DNA from: Brevipalpus yothersi
Lineage: Eukaryota > Arthropoda > Arachnida > Trombidiformes > Tenuipalpidae
Length of the DNA: 64,000 nucleotides
Assembly (NCBI GenBank): GCA_003956705.1
Contig: QZCP01000247.1
Span: forward strand, 1-64,000
Reading direction: 5' to 3'
Position 1 is the first letter of the stretch. Every line of letters begins with the position of its first letter. Both the position numbers and the translations under genes were made by a program. This document shows, one piece after another, positions 1 through 11,512 of the stretch. A model generated the notes under the pieces. That model had not been told where the DNA came from, did not search any database, and worked only from the letters and a program-made list of their open reading frames with translations.

Positions 1-50
<50 letters not shown>
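1..50. repeat. (GA)25 microsatellite at window edge
   Basis: An uninterrupted AG dinucleotide run opens the window, so its true length is unknown. It is the same repeat class that recurs throughout the window. Confidence 0.95.
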
Positions 51-54
<4 letters not shown>

Positions 55-734
55 TAAAGTAAAAGGAAAGAGTGATGCAATGATGTTGTAAGGAATAAAA
101 ACAAGAGCAGCTTATATGCATGAGAGAGAAATAAAATAGCCGGGAAAATGAGTTGAAAAGAAAAAGAAGAGGAAGAAGAATTTTTTTCTGGTGATAAGTT
201 CTCTGAGAAGTGTTCTAAAAGTTTTTTCTTCTTTTTCCAAAACTTTTTGGCCTCTCAAATATTGGCTCACACAAGCATTCAACCATCTAAGGTATACTCT
301 TTCCATCTTTCTCTTTCTCGGTCTCTCTCTTTCTTACCAATTTTCCTCCTAATTTTCCATTCTACGTACACACACACACATTCGCCTATTCACATTGAAT
401 CTTTCAGACCCACAAACGCAATCGATTTTATCTGCACATTTATATATCTACTACTATTACCACCCACAAACGTTACGCTGAGGTATGGAATGATGTGAAT
501 CCAGTGTAAATGCATTGGTTCCCTATCCAGCTTCAAGATCAGGGGCATAAAACCTTATCATTACCTCTCAGACGTTTTTACATGCTCATTTTATTGAGTT
601 CCAATGGAACAACTACTATGATGGAGAGCTGGCAAAAGAGCAGTTTTTCTTTCCACACTCTGTGTATGTATGTGTGTGAATGTGCATGTGTATTCGATAG
701 CCAAGAAGGTGGAAGAAAATGAATTGAAACTTTG

Positions 735-766
735 GATAGATGGATGGATGGATGGATGGATGGATG
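735..766. repeat. (TGGA)n tetranucleotide repeat
   Basis: About eight tandem TGGA/GATG units are directly readable. This is a simple microsatellite in gene-poor DNA. Confidence 0.9.
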
Positions 767-1047
767 AATGGACTGAGAAGAAGGAGCAGAAGTGGCCAAG
801 AACATTGAATGTATATCTCAAGACCTACTCATGATGTACACCGAGGCAGCGATACACTTTCGGTGAGAGAAAGGCCCAAACTGACTGGCAGCTACTTTTC
901 TCTGGAAGAAAGTGGGCTCTCTTGGCCCTTGATCCTAGTGATGCTTTTTTTCCGAGAAAATTTTTTTTCGGGCCTCCATTCCTTTTGCTGCCTCTTTTAC
1001 AACCTGTTGGAAGTGAAAAACATGCTTTTACTGGCCATTTTTTTGGC

Positions 1048-1090
<43 letters not shown>

Positions 1091-4000
1091 TGCCAATGTT
1101 CTTGTGTAAAAAAAGCTTTTCTCCTTTTCTTCCAGGCCATTTCTTTTGACCACTCAAGCCCGCTAATGTGCATGCATCATGTGAACACATTTGATTAGAA
1201 CTGTGTGTGTATGTGTGTGTGTGTGTGAGTGGACACACATCCGAAGGTGTCCACCATCATCATTTTGGAGCTCAGGTTTCGCTTTTTTGGGTCGATATAT
1301 ATTTTCACTCTCTCATTCCCTTTTTCTCACTGGAGTTCAGTGATCGGGATTGAAAATTACTAGTGCAAAAAGAAATTCGATATGTTTGCAAGATCTCAGG
1401 CTACTGAATTGAGGTACACATTTCAGAGATTCATGATGATCAAGATTTGATCTTGTGAAAGCATGTTCCGATTGATTGTCGCCCGAATAGAGAGAGAGCG
1501 GATAAAGTTTGTGCAAGAGGAGAGAGAAAACACAAATTCTTTTTCCAGTAAATCGCATGCTGAAGAAAGTAAGCTCTCCATCCATCATCTCTATACATGT
1601 TAGTGTGGATGAAGAAGGATGAAGAATAAGAGAGAGAGAATAGTTTTGATGTGCAAAGCAAGTGGTTTGGAAAGAGGGAAGAGAGAAAGAAGATGCAGAA
1701 AAGGGAGTGAAAAAAGTAGCGAAAAAGAAGTGTAGTAGTAGTAGCTGTTGTATGTAAGAAGCTGGTTGGGAATGATTCACTTCAATTTATGTTATTGTCT
1801 CTGGAAGATGATTGAACATGACGGCTGATTGAAACTACTATCTTTCCATGGCCATAAGTTCCCCACCATCGAGTGTACAGGGGGAAAAGAAGGAGAAGAA
1901 GGAGAAGAAGAAGAAGATGGATAAAAGATGATGATAGAAGAGCAAGGAATGAGAAGTGATTACAAGGGCGAAATGGGCCTAGGACTGGCCATCCGGAACC
2001 GAGTTCGCCAATTTTTGAGGCCGATTGTCAAAATGAGTGAGTATCTCACGAAAAAAGCGATGGCCATTGGAAAAGTGAGGCCTAGGAAATCAAGTAAATG
2101 AGTGAGAAAAAAAAATCTATCCAACTTGAATGAAAGTTTAGGGTGTCCAAGTAAACCGCAGGGAAACTTTCTCTCTCTCGCTCTCTCTTCCATGCAACAT
2201 GCCATCTTTTTAGTGGATGATTTTTGTGGCCATTCAAAAATCATAACTCATCATGATGAGATATGCTTCTGAGCATTTTACTGGACAACGATTGAGTACA
2301 GAAGGGCTCTTATGGCCCATGTGTGTGAGAGAGAGAGAGAGAGGTAGCAAGGCCCATGAAGAAGAAGGAGAGAAGATGGAGAGCAAAAGCAGAGGCATTT
2401 TTCCAACCTTCAATGAACACATCCATCCAGTTTCCATGTAGTTAACGATGATGGATAGAGTCAACACCGTATGGGCCAAGCCATGAGGAAGAGAGAGATA
2501 TTTTTCTCTCTCTCACACACACACATACATCGACCAAAGACAGCAAATATTTAACATGATCTTATACACTTTTGGCCTCACCGTTTTTTTTTCAACTACT
2601 CTTTCTATCTATCTATCTATCGAAAACGCTTCCAACAATCCGTATAACTGGCTGCATGCTGATTTCTCTCTGTATGAAACTTTGCCCTGACCTCATATAG
2701 CTAGAAGGTGTGTGTGTGTGTGTGTGTGTGTATGTGTCTGTAAGTCTATCTACTACTATTACCGATCGGTTAAGCAGTACACATATTCGGCAGCGTGCTG
2801 ATGCCATTCCATGTTGTATTGGACCGAAAATTAGCCACTTTCTCGCATCTCATATTATCAGTTCCAATACATATGCTCTCTCTTCCTTATTAGCTTTCTA
2901 CCATCACTACTAATACTTCTTCTTCTTCTTCTTCCTCCTCCCCTTTGACCGCTTGTGTTCACTGGCAATACACACACATGACCTGAGATATACTGGGGGC
3001 CATGGCCCAGTGGTCGGCACACAGTGTGTGTCTCGCTCTTTTCCACTATTTTTGGTTACAACCGCGTGTTGCTTGCAATTGTCACAATTTGCACCATACA
3101 TCAGTTTTGGACAGGGCCTCTCCAGTTGTCCAGAAGAGAAGAGAGAGAGATGATCATTCATCATGATGATTTGTCTTCTGATTCTCATGCCCGTTTTCAA
3201 ATTCATTCAAGCATTTCCACCTTCTCTCTCTCTCTCTTTCTCTTTCTTTAACTGTCCCTTTCTATGATCATCACAGTGTGGCTGCCAATACATGTGTTCG
3301 GGCCATGAATTAAGAAAATCAGAATGATCGGTTAAAGTTTGCAGATTTTATTTGCTCCTTTTTTTCCATCATCCTCTCTCGCTTTTTTCATCCATGAGAA
3401 TGGCTCTCATCCTTTCTCATCTTTTTTTTCATCTTTCATTTTTTTGATCCTCCGATCTCCCAGCCATGAGCCATGAGCCCAACCCGCATCACTCTGAAAA
3501 CCTGAAAACTCTTTTTTTTCTCTCTTCTTTAACTTATTCAATCCCTCGATCATTTGAACCAGAATATTTAAGATTTTAGTGAACTTGTTGCAATAATTTT
3601 TTCATGCTCCATACTCCGAATGATGATGATCATCAAAGCACAAGGTTCTCATCTCTCTCATCATACACGATATTCTACAGTACAAACTGTCAGCCTACAT
3701 GTTTAAGTACACTAATATATACAGTCTCTTTCATTCATTCACATAAGCATCAGTTATATTCAGTGTATGTGATCTATCGATGACTGGGCGTCAGGTAAGA
3801 AGGCCAAAGAGCCCTGTAAGTGATGCTTGAAGACGGAATGAAGATGATGAGGAAGAAAGAGAGAAGGATGAGGCTGTGAAAGATGAACGATACGAATAGT
3901 GCACCGATTTCATCTAATACATCTTCTCTTTTTCCATCCTCTATCTGAAAAAAACATTCCAAAATGATGGACAGATGAAATGGAATGATCCTGAGGCCAA

Positions 4001-4136
4001 AATTAATGTACATGATTCAAAGCTCATCTTCTCCGATGAACAGCAGAAGGTTCCTCTCTCTTCCTCTCTATCACTTTGCTCTTGATTCTTTGGTGCTCAA
4101 GAGAATTCACGTGAGGTGCTGATTACGTGATGAACT

Positions 4137-4142
<6 letters not shown>

Positions 4143-4181
<39 letters not shown>
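4143..4181. repeat. (GA)n microsatellite
   Basis: A pure GA run of about 39 bp with no gene nearby. Confidence 0.95.
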
Positions 4182-4182
<1 letters not shown>

Positions 4183-5077
4183 ACATGAGGATTGATCTCA
4201 ACACTTTTTGATCATGATTATCCTTACCTGATGATACTTTGTATGTATGTGTATGAGTGCTCTTGATTACTCTCTTTCACCTTTATTTCATTCTAATTCA
4301 TTTCTATTGGCCTCTCTCTCTCAATCAGCACACGGTCAGCATGTAAGATGTGTGAGTGTTCAGGTATCATGTGTAATTATATTTCCTTTTTTCACTCTCT
4401 GTTTGTGTGTGGCGTGAACATTATTACCTTCAATTTTGAAGAAAAATGTGTTAGTGTGTACTTATCATTATATGCATACCTTACGTACCTTCTATACGTA
4501 CGTACGTATGGCATGCAAGTATGTTATTGAATCATGAATATTTGATTATATTCAGGATAATTACGTTGTTGGTATGAGTGAGAGAGAGAAAGAGCACCCA
4601 ATTTCAGCACTTTTGATCATTCTCCTCAATACACTGGACACCATGAAATGAGAAGCAAGATTTTTGGATGAGAGAGAGAGAGAAAGAATAAAATTGTAAA
4701 TAGAATCAGCATAATTGTGTCAGCGCAAACAAATGGAATATATATACACACACATATATACCATTTCAGCATCATCATGATTGTGTGTAAGAAACTTCAT
4801 TTTCAAAAGTTCCAGAGCAATTGGATATATAAGAGGGAAAAAGAGAGAGAGAGAAAATTTGACCTGAAATTGGACCGGAATAGAGAAGTTCTCTTATGAT
4901 TACAATCATGGCCTCTATTTTATCAGCCCTTCTTTTCTCAATGGTCCAGTTTGTTTCGTATTCGGATTTTCCCCGAAAATCTTATACCTCACAACCACTC
5001 CTTCATCTTTCTTTCTTTCTTCATCATCTTTTCATCTCATTACAGCATACAGCTTCTCAAATGAGTATACACACACA

Positions 5078-5112
<35 letters not shown>

Positions 5113-6329
5113 AATGATACATTTTATGCATAAGATGAGTTTAAGCGATAGTGAAACTGAGTGAAGATAAAAAGTAAATACACTCATACATATATATATG
5201 TGTATAAATGAAATTTGATTAGGGTTATGATTGAGGTGAAAATTGTTGCACAAAAACAACCAAAAAAACTTATACACACGTTCAACAGCCTATTTGCCTC
5301 CGATTGTGGGCCAAACCGAGCCTCTACAAAAACACTTGTATATATAGATGGGTGTTGATGGAGAAAAATACACTCTCGCTCCAACTAATATGCATATTGA
5401 AAGAGAGGGAAAAAGATTCATCAGCAATATTTTTGATTACACAATAACAATAATTGTTGATCTGGTTTATTTCTTTGTTCTGTACATACGATTCTGAGTC
5501 TCAATATTGTTGTGAGCACTCTTGCTGAGATTTGCTATTGTTGCTGTAGAGTCAACTCGAATTGACTGATGAAAAAAAATGTATTCCAAACTTTCCTCAT
5601 CAGCTTAGGTGTGAGAAAATCATTTCATTAGCGAAAGCAAGTAGCATACTCAAGTATCATGTGTGTATGTATGTGTGTGCATGTGAATGTGTGTGAAACA
5701 TCATTAACCTTCCTTCCCTAATACATACATTAACATTAACGATGGAATCGAATGCTCACTGGTTTCTGTATTCACCAGAATTACAGGTCATCAGCCGGCA
5801 GCTTTTTTGGAAAGAAGAAGAAGAAGAAGAAGAGTGAATGTCCATCATCAGTAATACTGGCCACTGGTTTTCAATTGGCTTGACCACTCTATTTCCTTTC
5901 TCCAAAAAACTTGACTGACCACTGAGTATAGCCACTGGTTGAGCTCTTGAAAATCACAAAAGCAACCAGCAATGTATAAGTTTCCCAGGCGAAGTTCAGT
6001 AATACTAATGGTAGTCTGTCCACAGTATGTAGATTGGTAAACTCGATTAGTTTACCGTTTTTTTTTGTTGCTGTTCAAGTGTCACTTTCATGGACCATGA
6101 GAAGTTACACTTCTTGTTATTGTATGTTTATGTGTGTAGTTGTCTTAGATATGATTTAGGAAAAATTTTTCCACAAATCTAGTCCATAATGAAATGGATC
6201 GTAGCCATGATAATAATATAATGATGAAAAGAAATAAGGGAAGAGAACATTTTTTCACTTTAAAAAAATAGACATTTCAACAACAAGATTCACCATTGAG
6301 CTGAGGACTCCAAGGGAATCCAGATAGAC

Positions 6330-6344
6330 AGAGAGAGAGAGAGG

Positions 6345-6431
<87 letters not shown>
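6330..6431. repeat. Long (GA)n microsatellite
   Basis: About 100 bp of nearly pure GA with two GGGAGGG-type interruptions near its left end. It is the longest fully sequenced dinucleotide run in the window and a likely polymorphic locus. Confidence 0.95.
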
Positions 6432-6435
<4 letters not shown>

Positions 6436-8364
6436 AATACATTAGTACTCCAGTAAAATTGAGATGATGAAGAAAAGAGAAAAAAATTCTCTTTCCACTG
6501 TTTGAGTATAAGCATTTCATTCTAGTCAACTAAAGATGATCTTAATCGAATGGCTCATTTGGCGCTCATCTTCTTCTTCTCGAGATCATCTAAGCGTAAA
6601 AGATTACTTCACTTTTTTCTCGATATTTTTTCTACTCTCTCTCTCTTTCTTTTGGAAGAAAAAAACTTTACCTTGATGAGTGTGAGATCGGTTTAAAGAT
6701 GAAAAAAGATGAGAAAAACTTTGGTCTTATTGTTTTTTTGTGCTTCTGCACTTTCGTTTCATCATTTTCTTCTCTAAAATGTTGTTCATCATTCCCTTTT
6801 CATCATCAATTATCATCCTATGTAATATACAGGCAGACAATTTATGGACCATTTAAAGGTTCTTTCTTTTTCTCTTTCTCTCTATACTCCACCACCTTTT
6901 TCCAGATGATACAGGATTTTGATCTCTCACTCTTGCTTTCTCTCTCTCTCTTCCCTTTCTTCCTTTGCAAAAACTTTCATCACCATTTCAAATGAAATTT
7001 TAGAGAGTTGAAAAGTAGAAAATAAAAAAAAACTAACAACTCCACTGATTTCTCTCTACACCAGAACGAGGTGGAGAAAGGCTTGAAGATCACCTGAGTA
7101 CATCTCATACATTCATATATATATATATATATTTAATGCACTCATTTAGTTGAAAGAGAGCGCAAATAAATATCATTTTATCGGGGTTATTGCTCCATGG
7201 ATCGTATGAAATGCTATCTCTTCTCTCCTAATTTTGATCATGTACCATCGTTCAAGAGGTGGAAAGAGAGAAGAGAGAGAAGAGAGAGATAGAACCCAGA
7301 ATTTTGGACCCCGAGAGCATCTTCATCCTTCACTTAATTTCTGACATATGTACATGTATCGCTGGAAAAGAGGAATTCTGCTCAAAGCTGTTAGATATAA
7401 GATTAGCTTGATCATCAGTCGCTTCAAGATGATTCCGTAGTAGTAGTAGTAGTTTCTGATTAGCTTAGATTCCTCTCTACCATCTTTCTCACTTTGATCG
7501 TTGCAATCGATATTCATCGAGAAGAGTGTGTCTTCTGGTCGATCAAAATCACTTGACCCTCTCACTTACACACACACACATACTCATTTGATAAGCTTGA
7601 TGAGCTAATTTTCTGGAATCAAATTATTAACTTGCAAACAATTTCATTTCAAAATTTGCATCAATTTTGTCACACACATGAAGGCAACTAATTGGAATGA
7701 AATCACTGATGAATTATCACCACTTCACGTTGTTGTTAATTCACGTATTATTATTATTATCTGTATGCTTCCGAAACTATCCACGCATCAAGCTAAGTCG
7801 TTCTTGTTTCCTTTGTTTTCTTTTTCTCTTCTTCACTCGACTTCATTCTTGCCCTCTCACCTTTTTCACTCTTATTTGAATATTAAAAATGCAAATTAAA
7901 TTTTCACCAGCTGATGGACCTCCGAGCCTTGAGGGGTTGAGGTGCGTAACTGCCTTGCAAGAGAGTCCATGTGTGTGTGTGTGTATGTTGGTTTGGATGG
8001 AAGAAGATGAAGAAGAAGAAGAAGAAGCAAAAGAGGAAAAAGGAGAAGAGGAAGAGAGGAAGAGAAGAGAAAAGATTATCTAGCTTCAAGGCAATTGGGA
8101 CCCAATCGTTCCTCTCTCTCTCTCTCACTCTCTATACACTTCTGTGAGCCCCAAAACTGCAAGTCCAAGAGAGGCCATCTCGACAGGTCGCTCACTTGTG
8201 TTTATTGTAGCATAAAAGTTTTCAACAACAAACTTCTAAACAAAAGCTCTTGTCCAGTGTGTGTGTGTTCATAAGATCCTCTTAAACTATCAGGCAAGAG
8301 ACTTCAGGTCTGATTGAAGCCCATGGACCTACCTTTTTTACATCACTCTTCACTTGGTCTAAGA

Positions 8365-8401
<37 letters not shown>

Positions 8402-8609
8402 ACAATCACTTTATAAGCAATCAACTCTCATTGCTGTACTGGCTGATGGTCACTTGTGTGTGTGTATGTATGTGTGATCGCTTTTTTCAACACTTAATTG
8501 CACTCAATTCCAAGAAAAAGAGAAGGAATCCATTGTAAAACAATCCACTCAACTCTATCTATCTCTCTCTTTCTCTTTCTTTCTCTGTACACACTTCTCA
8601 AATATTCAG

Positions 8610-9457
8610 ACAAGAACCCTTCACCGACCCAATCAGACTTGAGGGGGTTTTACAATCCATATAACCGTATCGTCTCTTTACTCTCCAAATTTTTAAGAGT
8701 TGCCAAACAAAAATACCCTCAGGCATCTCAGGTAAAGGTAAGTAACCGTTGACCTTTGACCATCGCTGGCTGCCGCTGAACTTCGATTCTCGTTCACTTC
8801 CTCGAGCATCATGCAGACTACTGTAGAGACTGTGGAAGACTGTGTCATTATATATTACTTTTTTTCTAGGAAATGGGAAGAATTTCCCGAAAGAATTTAA
8901 CTAAATAGCTGGCTTGCGCTCATTGCAAAATGCTCGTGAGCCGATTTAGCCATGTCTCTAGGGCTCTAATTATTGGAGATAACTTGGATTCAACTACTTG
9001 TTGATCTTGAGGGAAAAAAGATCCCTGCTTGAGATTAGGGTTTCTAGAACTTTTTCCAAATAGATTATGATACTCATGAATTGCGAAAGGAAACATGTGG
9101 AAACAAAGTATTAAATTTAACCATCCTACATTTTGAAAATATAAATGTACATAAATTTTTTATGTTCTCATGAATTCCTAAATAATTCCTCATAATACTA
9201 AATTATTCATCTAGAAAGAAATACATGAACAGTATTACCGGTCAATATTGTTCTCCTTTTCCTTCTTCTTTTTTCTTCTCTCTGAATTTAACCAGAGCCC
9301 TGAAAGAACAGAAAATCCTGGAAGCAGAAGCCCTGCTGAGTTGCACAAGAACCACTCAGACAAAGCTAATTCTTTTGCCAAAATTTTGAACCCGAAAAGC
9401 ACAGAATACTTGCCTTGTATATCTGCAGAATATAATCATACCGATTTCACTTCGTAA
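8610..9457 (+). CDS. Unrecognised protein, two 3' exons (partial)
   Basis: I do not recognise this gene. Two exons are supported by splice sites and matching phase. Exon 8610-8737 has a pyrimidine-rich acceptor ending TTCAG and donor AAG|GTAAGT. Exon 9296-9457 has a TTCTTCTCTC tract before CAG and ends at TAA. The joined phase is open throughout and gives about 96 residues of non-repetitive protein. It begins KNPSPTQSDLRGFYNP, has a basic amphipathic stretch with SLLSKFLRVAKQKYP, then a Ser/Pro/Glu-rich tail ending EYNHTDFTS. Composition is unlike the surrounding simple-sequence frames. No upstream exon with compatible phase was found, so the 5' end is missing. An alternative donor (CAG|GTAAAG, 8731) is possible. 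Confidence 0.45.
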
Positions 9458-10778
9458 AAGTAGCAAATTAAAGTCAGGCAAACAGCTCAAGTTATCACCG
9501 TTCTGCTAATAAGCCCAGAAGGCTAAAGTACAGCTTTATCTATCTCTCTTTAAGCCTTGTAACGATGGTTATTTCAATTCTCAGCTGTCGATGTGCTGCT
9601 AAAATCATCATAAAATTTTCGCTCTTCTCACACATTCATGTGTGTATGCTCATGTATCGTTTAAATATTTTTTGCCGCTTCAAAATCACTTTGACTTGCT
9701 CGCTCTTCCATCATCTTTCCTCTCTCTCTAGTCGATTGCAAACTCATTTCACTTAAGCCTTTCACAATTCGGTAAGCCTGAAACCATAACGCTGACAACT
9801 TTATTCCCGGCAAACCCAATGCAAACAAGGAATCCCCATAAAAGTGCACATAGTATATACACTTTCAACTATCCATCCATCTCTCTTTCTCTACCTCAGC
9901 TTCTCGAAGAGTTCTTTTTTTTAATGTCGGCATCGGGAATAATGTACCAACAGAAGGCTGATGTTTACTTTTGTTTCATTGTTTTTAATCATTCCCACTG
10001 TTCTATATGCCCACTCGTTTGATGAGAGAGAAAGAATATTCTCTCTTCTCCCTCTCACTGTTGGAAGTATTGCTTGGTTGACAAAAATTGCCATATTGTG
10101 GTTGAACGCAATAAAGTTGATGCATGAGTATTGAAATTAACTTTGTCAAAAAAATGAGGAGAAGAGAAAGAAGAAGAATGATGCAAGATGTTGGTTAAAA
10201 TTTTGAACAGTTTCTATTGCGGAGGAAGACAAGAGAGAGAGAGAGAGGAAAAGAGGATCAGAAGGGAATAATCTTCTTACTTCTTCAGCGTGATGATGAA
10301 ATTTTTATCATCAAATGTTTACAAAATGGATTTCAAGTGTATGAGAATTGAACATCATGAGTGTGTGATAAAGCTCGAGTGTGTATTAATTCTTCGCCTG
10401 GAAGTTCTGAGAGGAAGTAGAGAAAGAAGAGTGAAAGTCCTCAAGAAGGTTCATTCTCTCTTCGATCTCTCCTCCACAAGATTTTCTTCCATAAGAAGAA
10501 TATTGAAGGGCTTGTCTGACAACAACAATAACAATGGCTCTTGTGAACGCAAATTGTAATATGCATGTATGCATAGAAAAAAGAATTTTTCCATGCTTGA
10601 TAAAAATCAATCTGATTAATTTTTTACCTTCATATCCATAAATTGAATGAGAAAAATCAGATGAGCGAATATTATTTTTACACAACAAACCTTCTAATAT
10701 TTGAGTACAATTCAATTGGAGTGGACAAACCATACTGTGTACAGAATTCAGATGTGAGCCCCCCAATCGATCAGCTTA
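9458..10778. other. Intergenic, nothing recognised
   Basis: No gene, long open frame or structured element is supported here. Short CT/GA-rich stretches and scattered AG-rich runs are the only features. Confidence 0.5.
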
Positions 10779-11512
10779 CTATTTGAACAATGTTTTCAGA
10801 ATGTCCATCTTTTCAGTTGAATCAGTGAATTGTTTATATATTTCCAACAATTTACCCTGTAATTGTGGATTAACATTGGGAAACATGGATTCTGATACCA
10901 CATCTCGCCGCTTGCGTCCCGATACGGTGGTGGTAGTTGCTGGTGGAACAAAATTGAAACCTGAATTGTTGTTACCAAGAAACATTGAATACAATAGAAT
11001 CATGAGAGGTAGACCGATAGCACCGATACCAAGTGCAATCAAAAAACCGATAGCAATTGCTTCCACACCACCACTGAAAGGGGTCAATGATGAGCCACTA
11101 TAGCCACTGTAGCCCTGGGTTAACCATTGTCGTGGATCACGTTCGTAATCATAGAATGCGTATGGTGTATTGAATGCTGTAAGGTTTGCTGAACTTGCTT
11201 TCACGGTTCCATCTCGATTGATGGCGTACACAAATGCATTTGAATGATAGAAGAAGAGCACAAAAATGCTAGCATAAAATATATGATTGACTTTACCTGT
11301 GTGTGTGTGTATGTATGTGGAAGAATAGATGGAGAGAGAGAGAGAGAAAAGAAAATATTACTTCAATAGGAATGTTCTGAAGATATCAGAGAAAGAGAGA
11401 TGAAGATTGGTTGGGCTGGAAAATGTTGAAAGTGAAGAATTTAGCTTCTGAACCAAAGATTGCTGTGAGGTTTTATGAGATGTGATCAAAACTCACCAAA
11501 ATATTTGGACAT
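10779..11512 (-). CDS. Small signal-peptide transmembrane protein, 177 aa
   Basis: Two exons on the minus strand: 11512-11497 (ATG plus five codons, donor G|GTGAGT) and 11296-10779 (acceptor ACACACAG, stop TAG). The join gives MSKYFGKVNHIFYASIFVLF, a basic start followed by a hydrophobic core, which looks like a cleavable signal peptide and supports this otherwise tiny first exon. A mid region with NPY/YDYERDPRQW aromatic residues follows, then one strong membrane helix (about residues 83-112, rich in I/L/G) and a polar tail. The tail carries a dibasic furin-like site GRKRR at about 132-136. I do not recognise the family. The topology suggests a secreted or plasma-membrane protein with its C-terminal part on the other side of the membrane. 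No function is assigned. Confidence 0.7.

Larger units (their letters stand above)
1..8609. other. Gene-poor, microsatellite-rich region
   Basis: I see no convincing coding exon here on either strand. Open frames are short and made of simple-sequence translations (Ser-Leu or Arg-Glu runs from CT/GA repeats). The stretch holds (GA)n at 1-50, 4143-4181 and 6330-6431, (CT)n at about 1053-1087, 5079-5108 and 8370-8399, (GT)n at about 1203-1227 and 2709-2731, and a TGGA tetramer repeat at about 735-766. GGCC is noticeably frequent between about 0.8 and 4.3 kb. It could be intergenic or a long intron. Confidence 0.6.

Noticed and set aside
6255..6529. Ser-Leu repeat proteins on the minus strand
   Set aside because: They are pure translations of the GA microsatellite, with no flanking coding signal.
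7909..7938. Small exon with acceptor TTTTCACCAG and donor GTGCGT
   Set aside because: Its end phase does not match the exon at 8610, and nothing else supports it.
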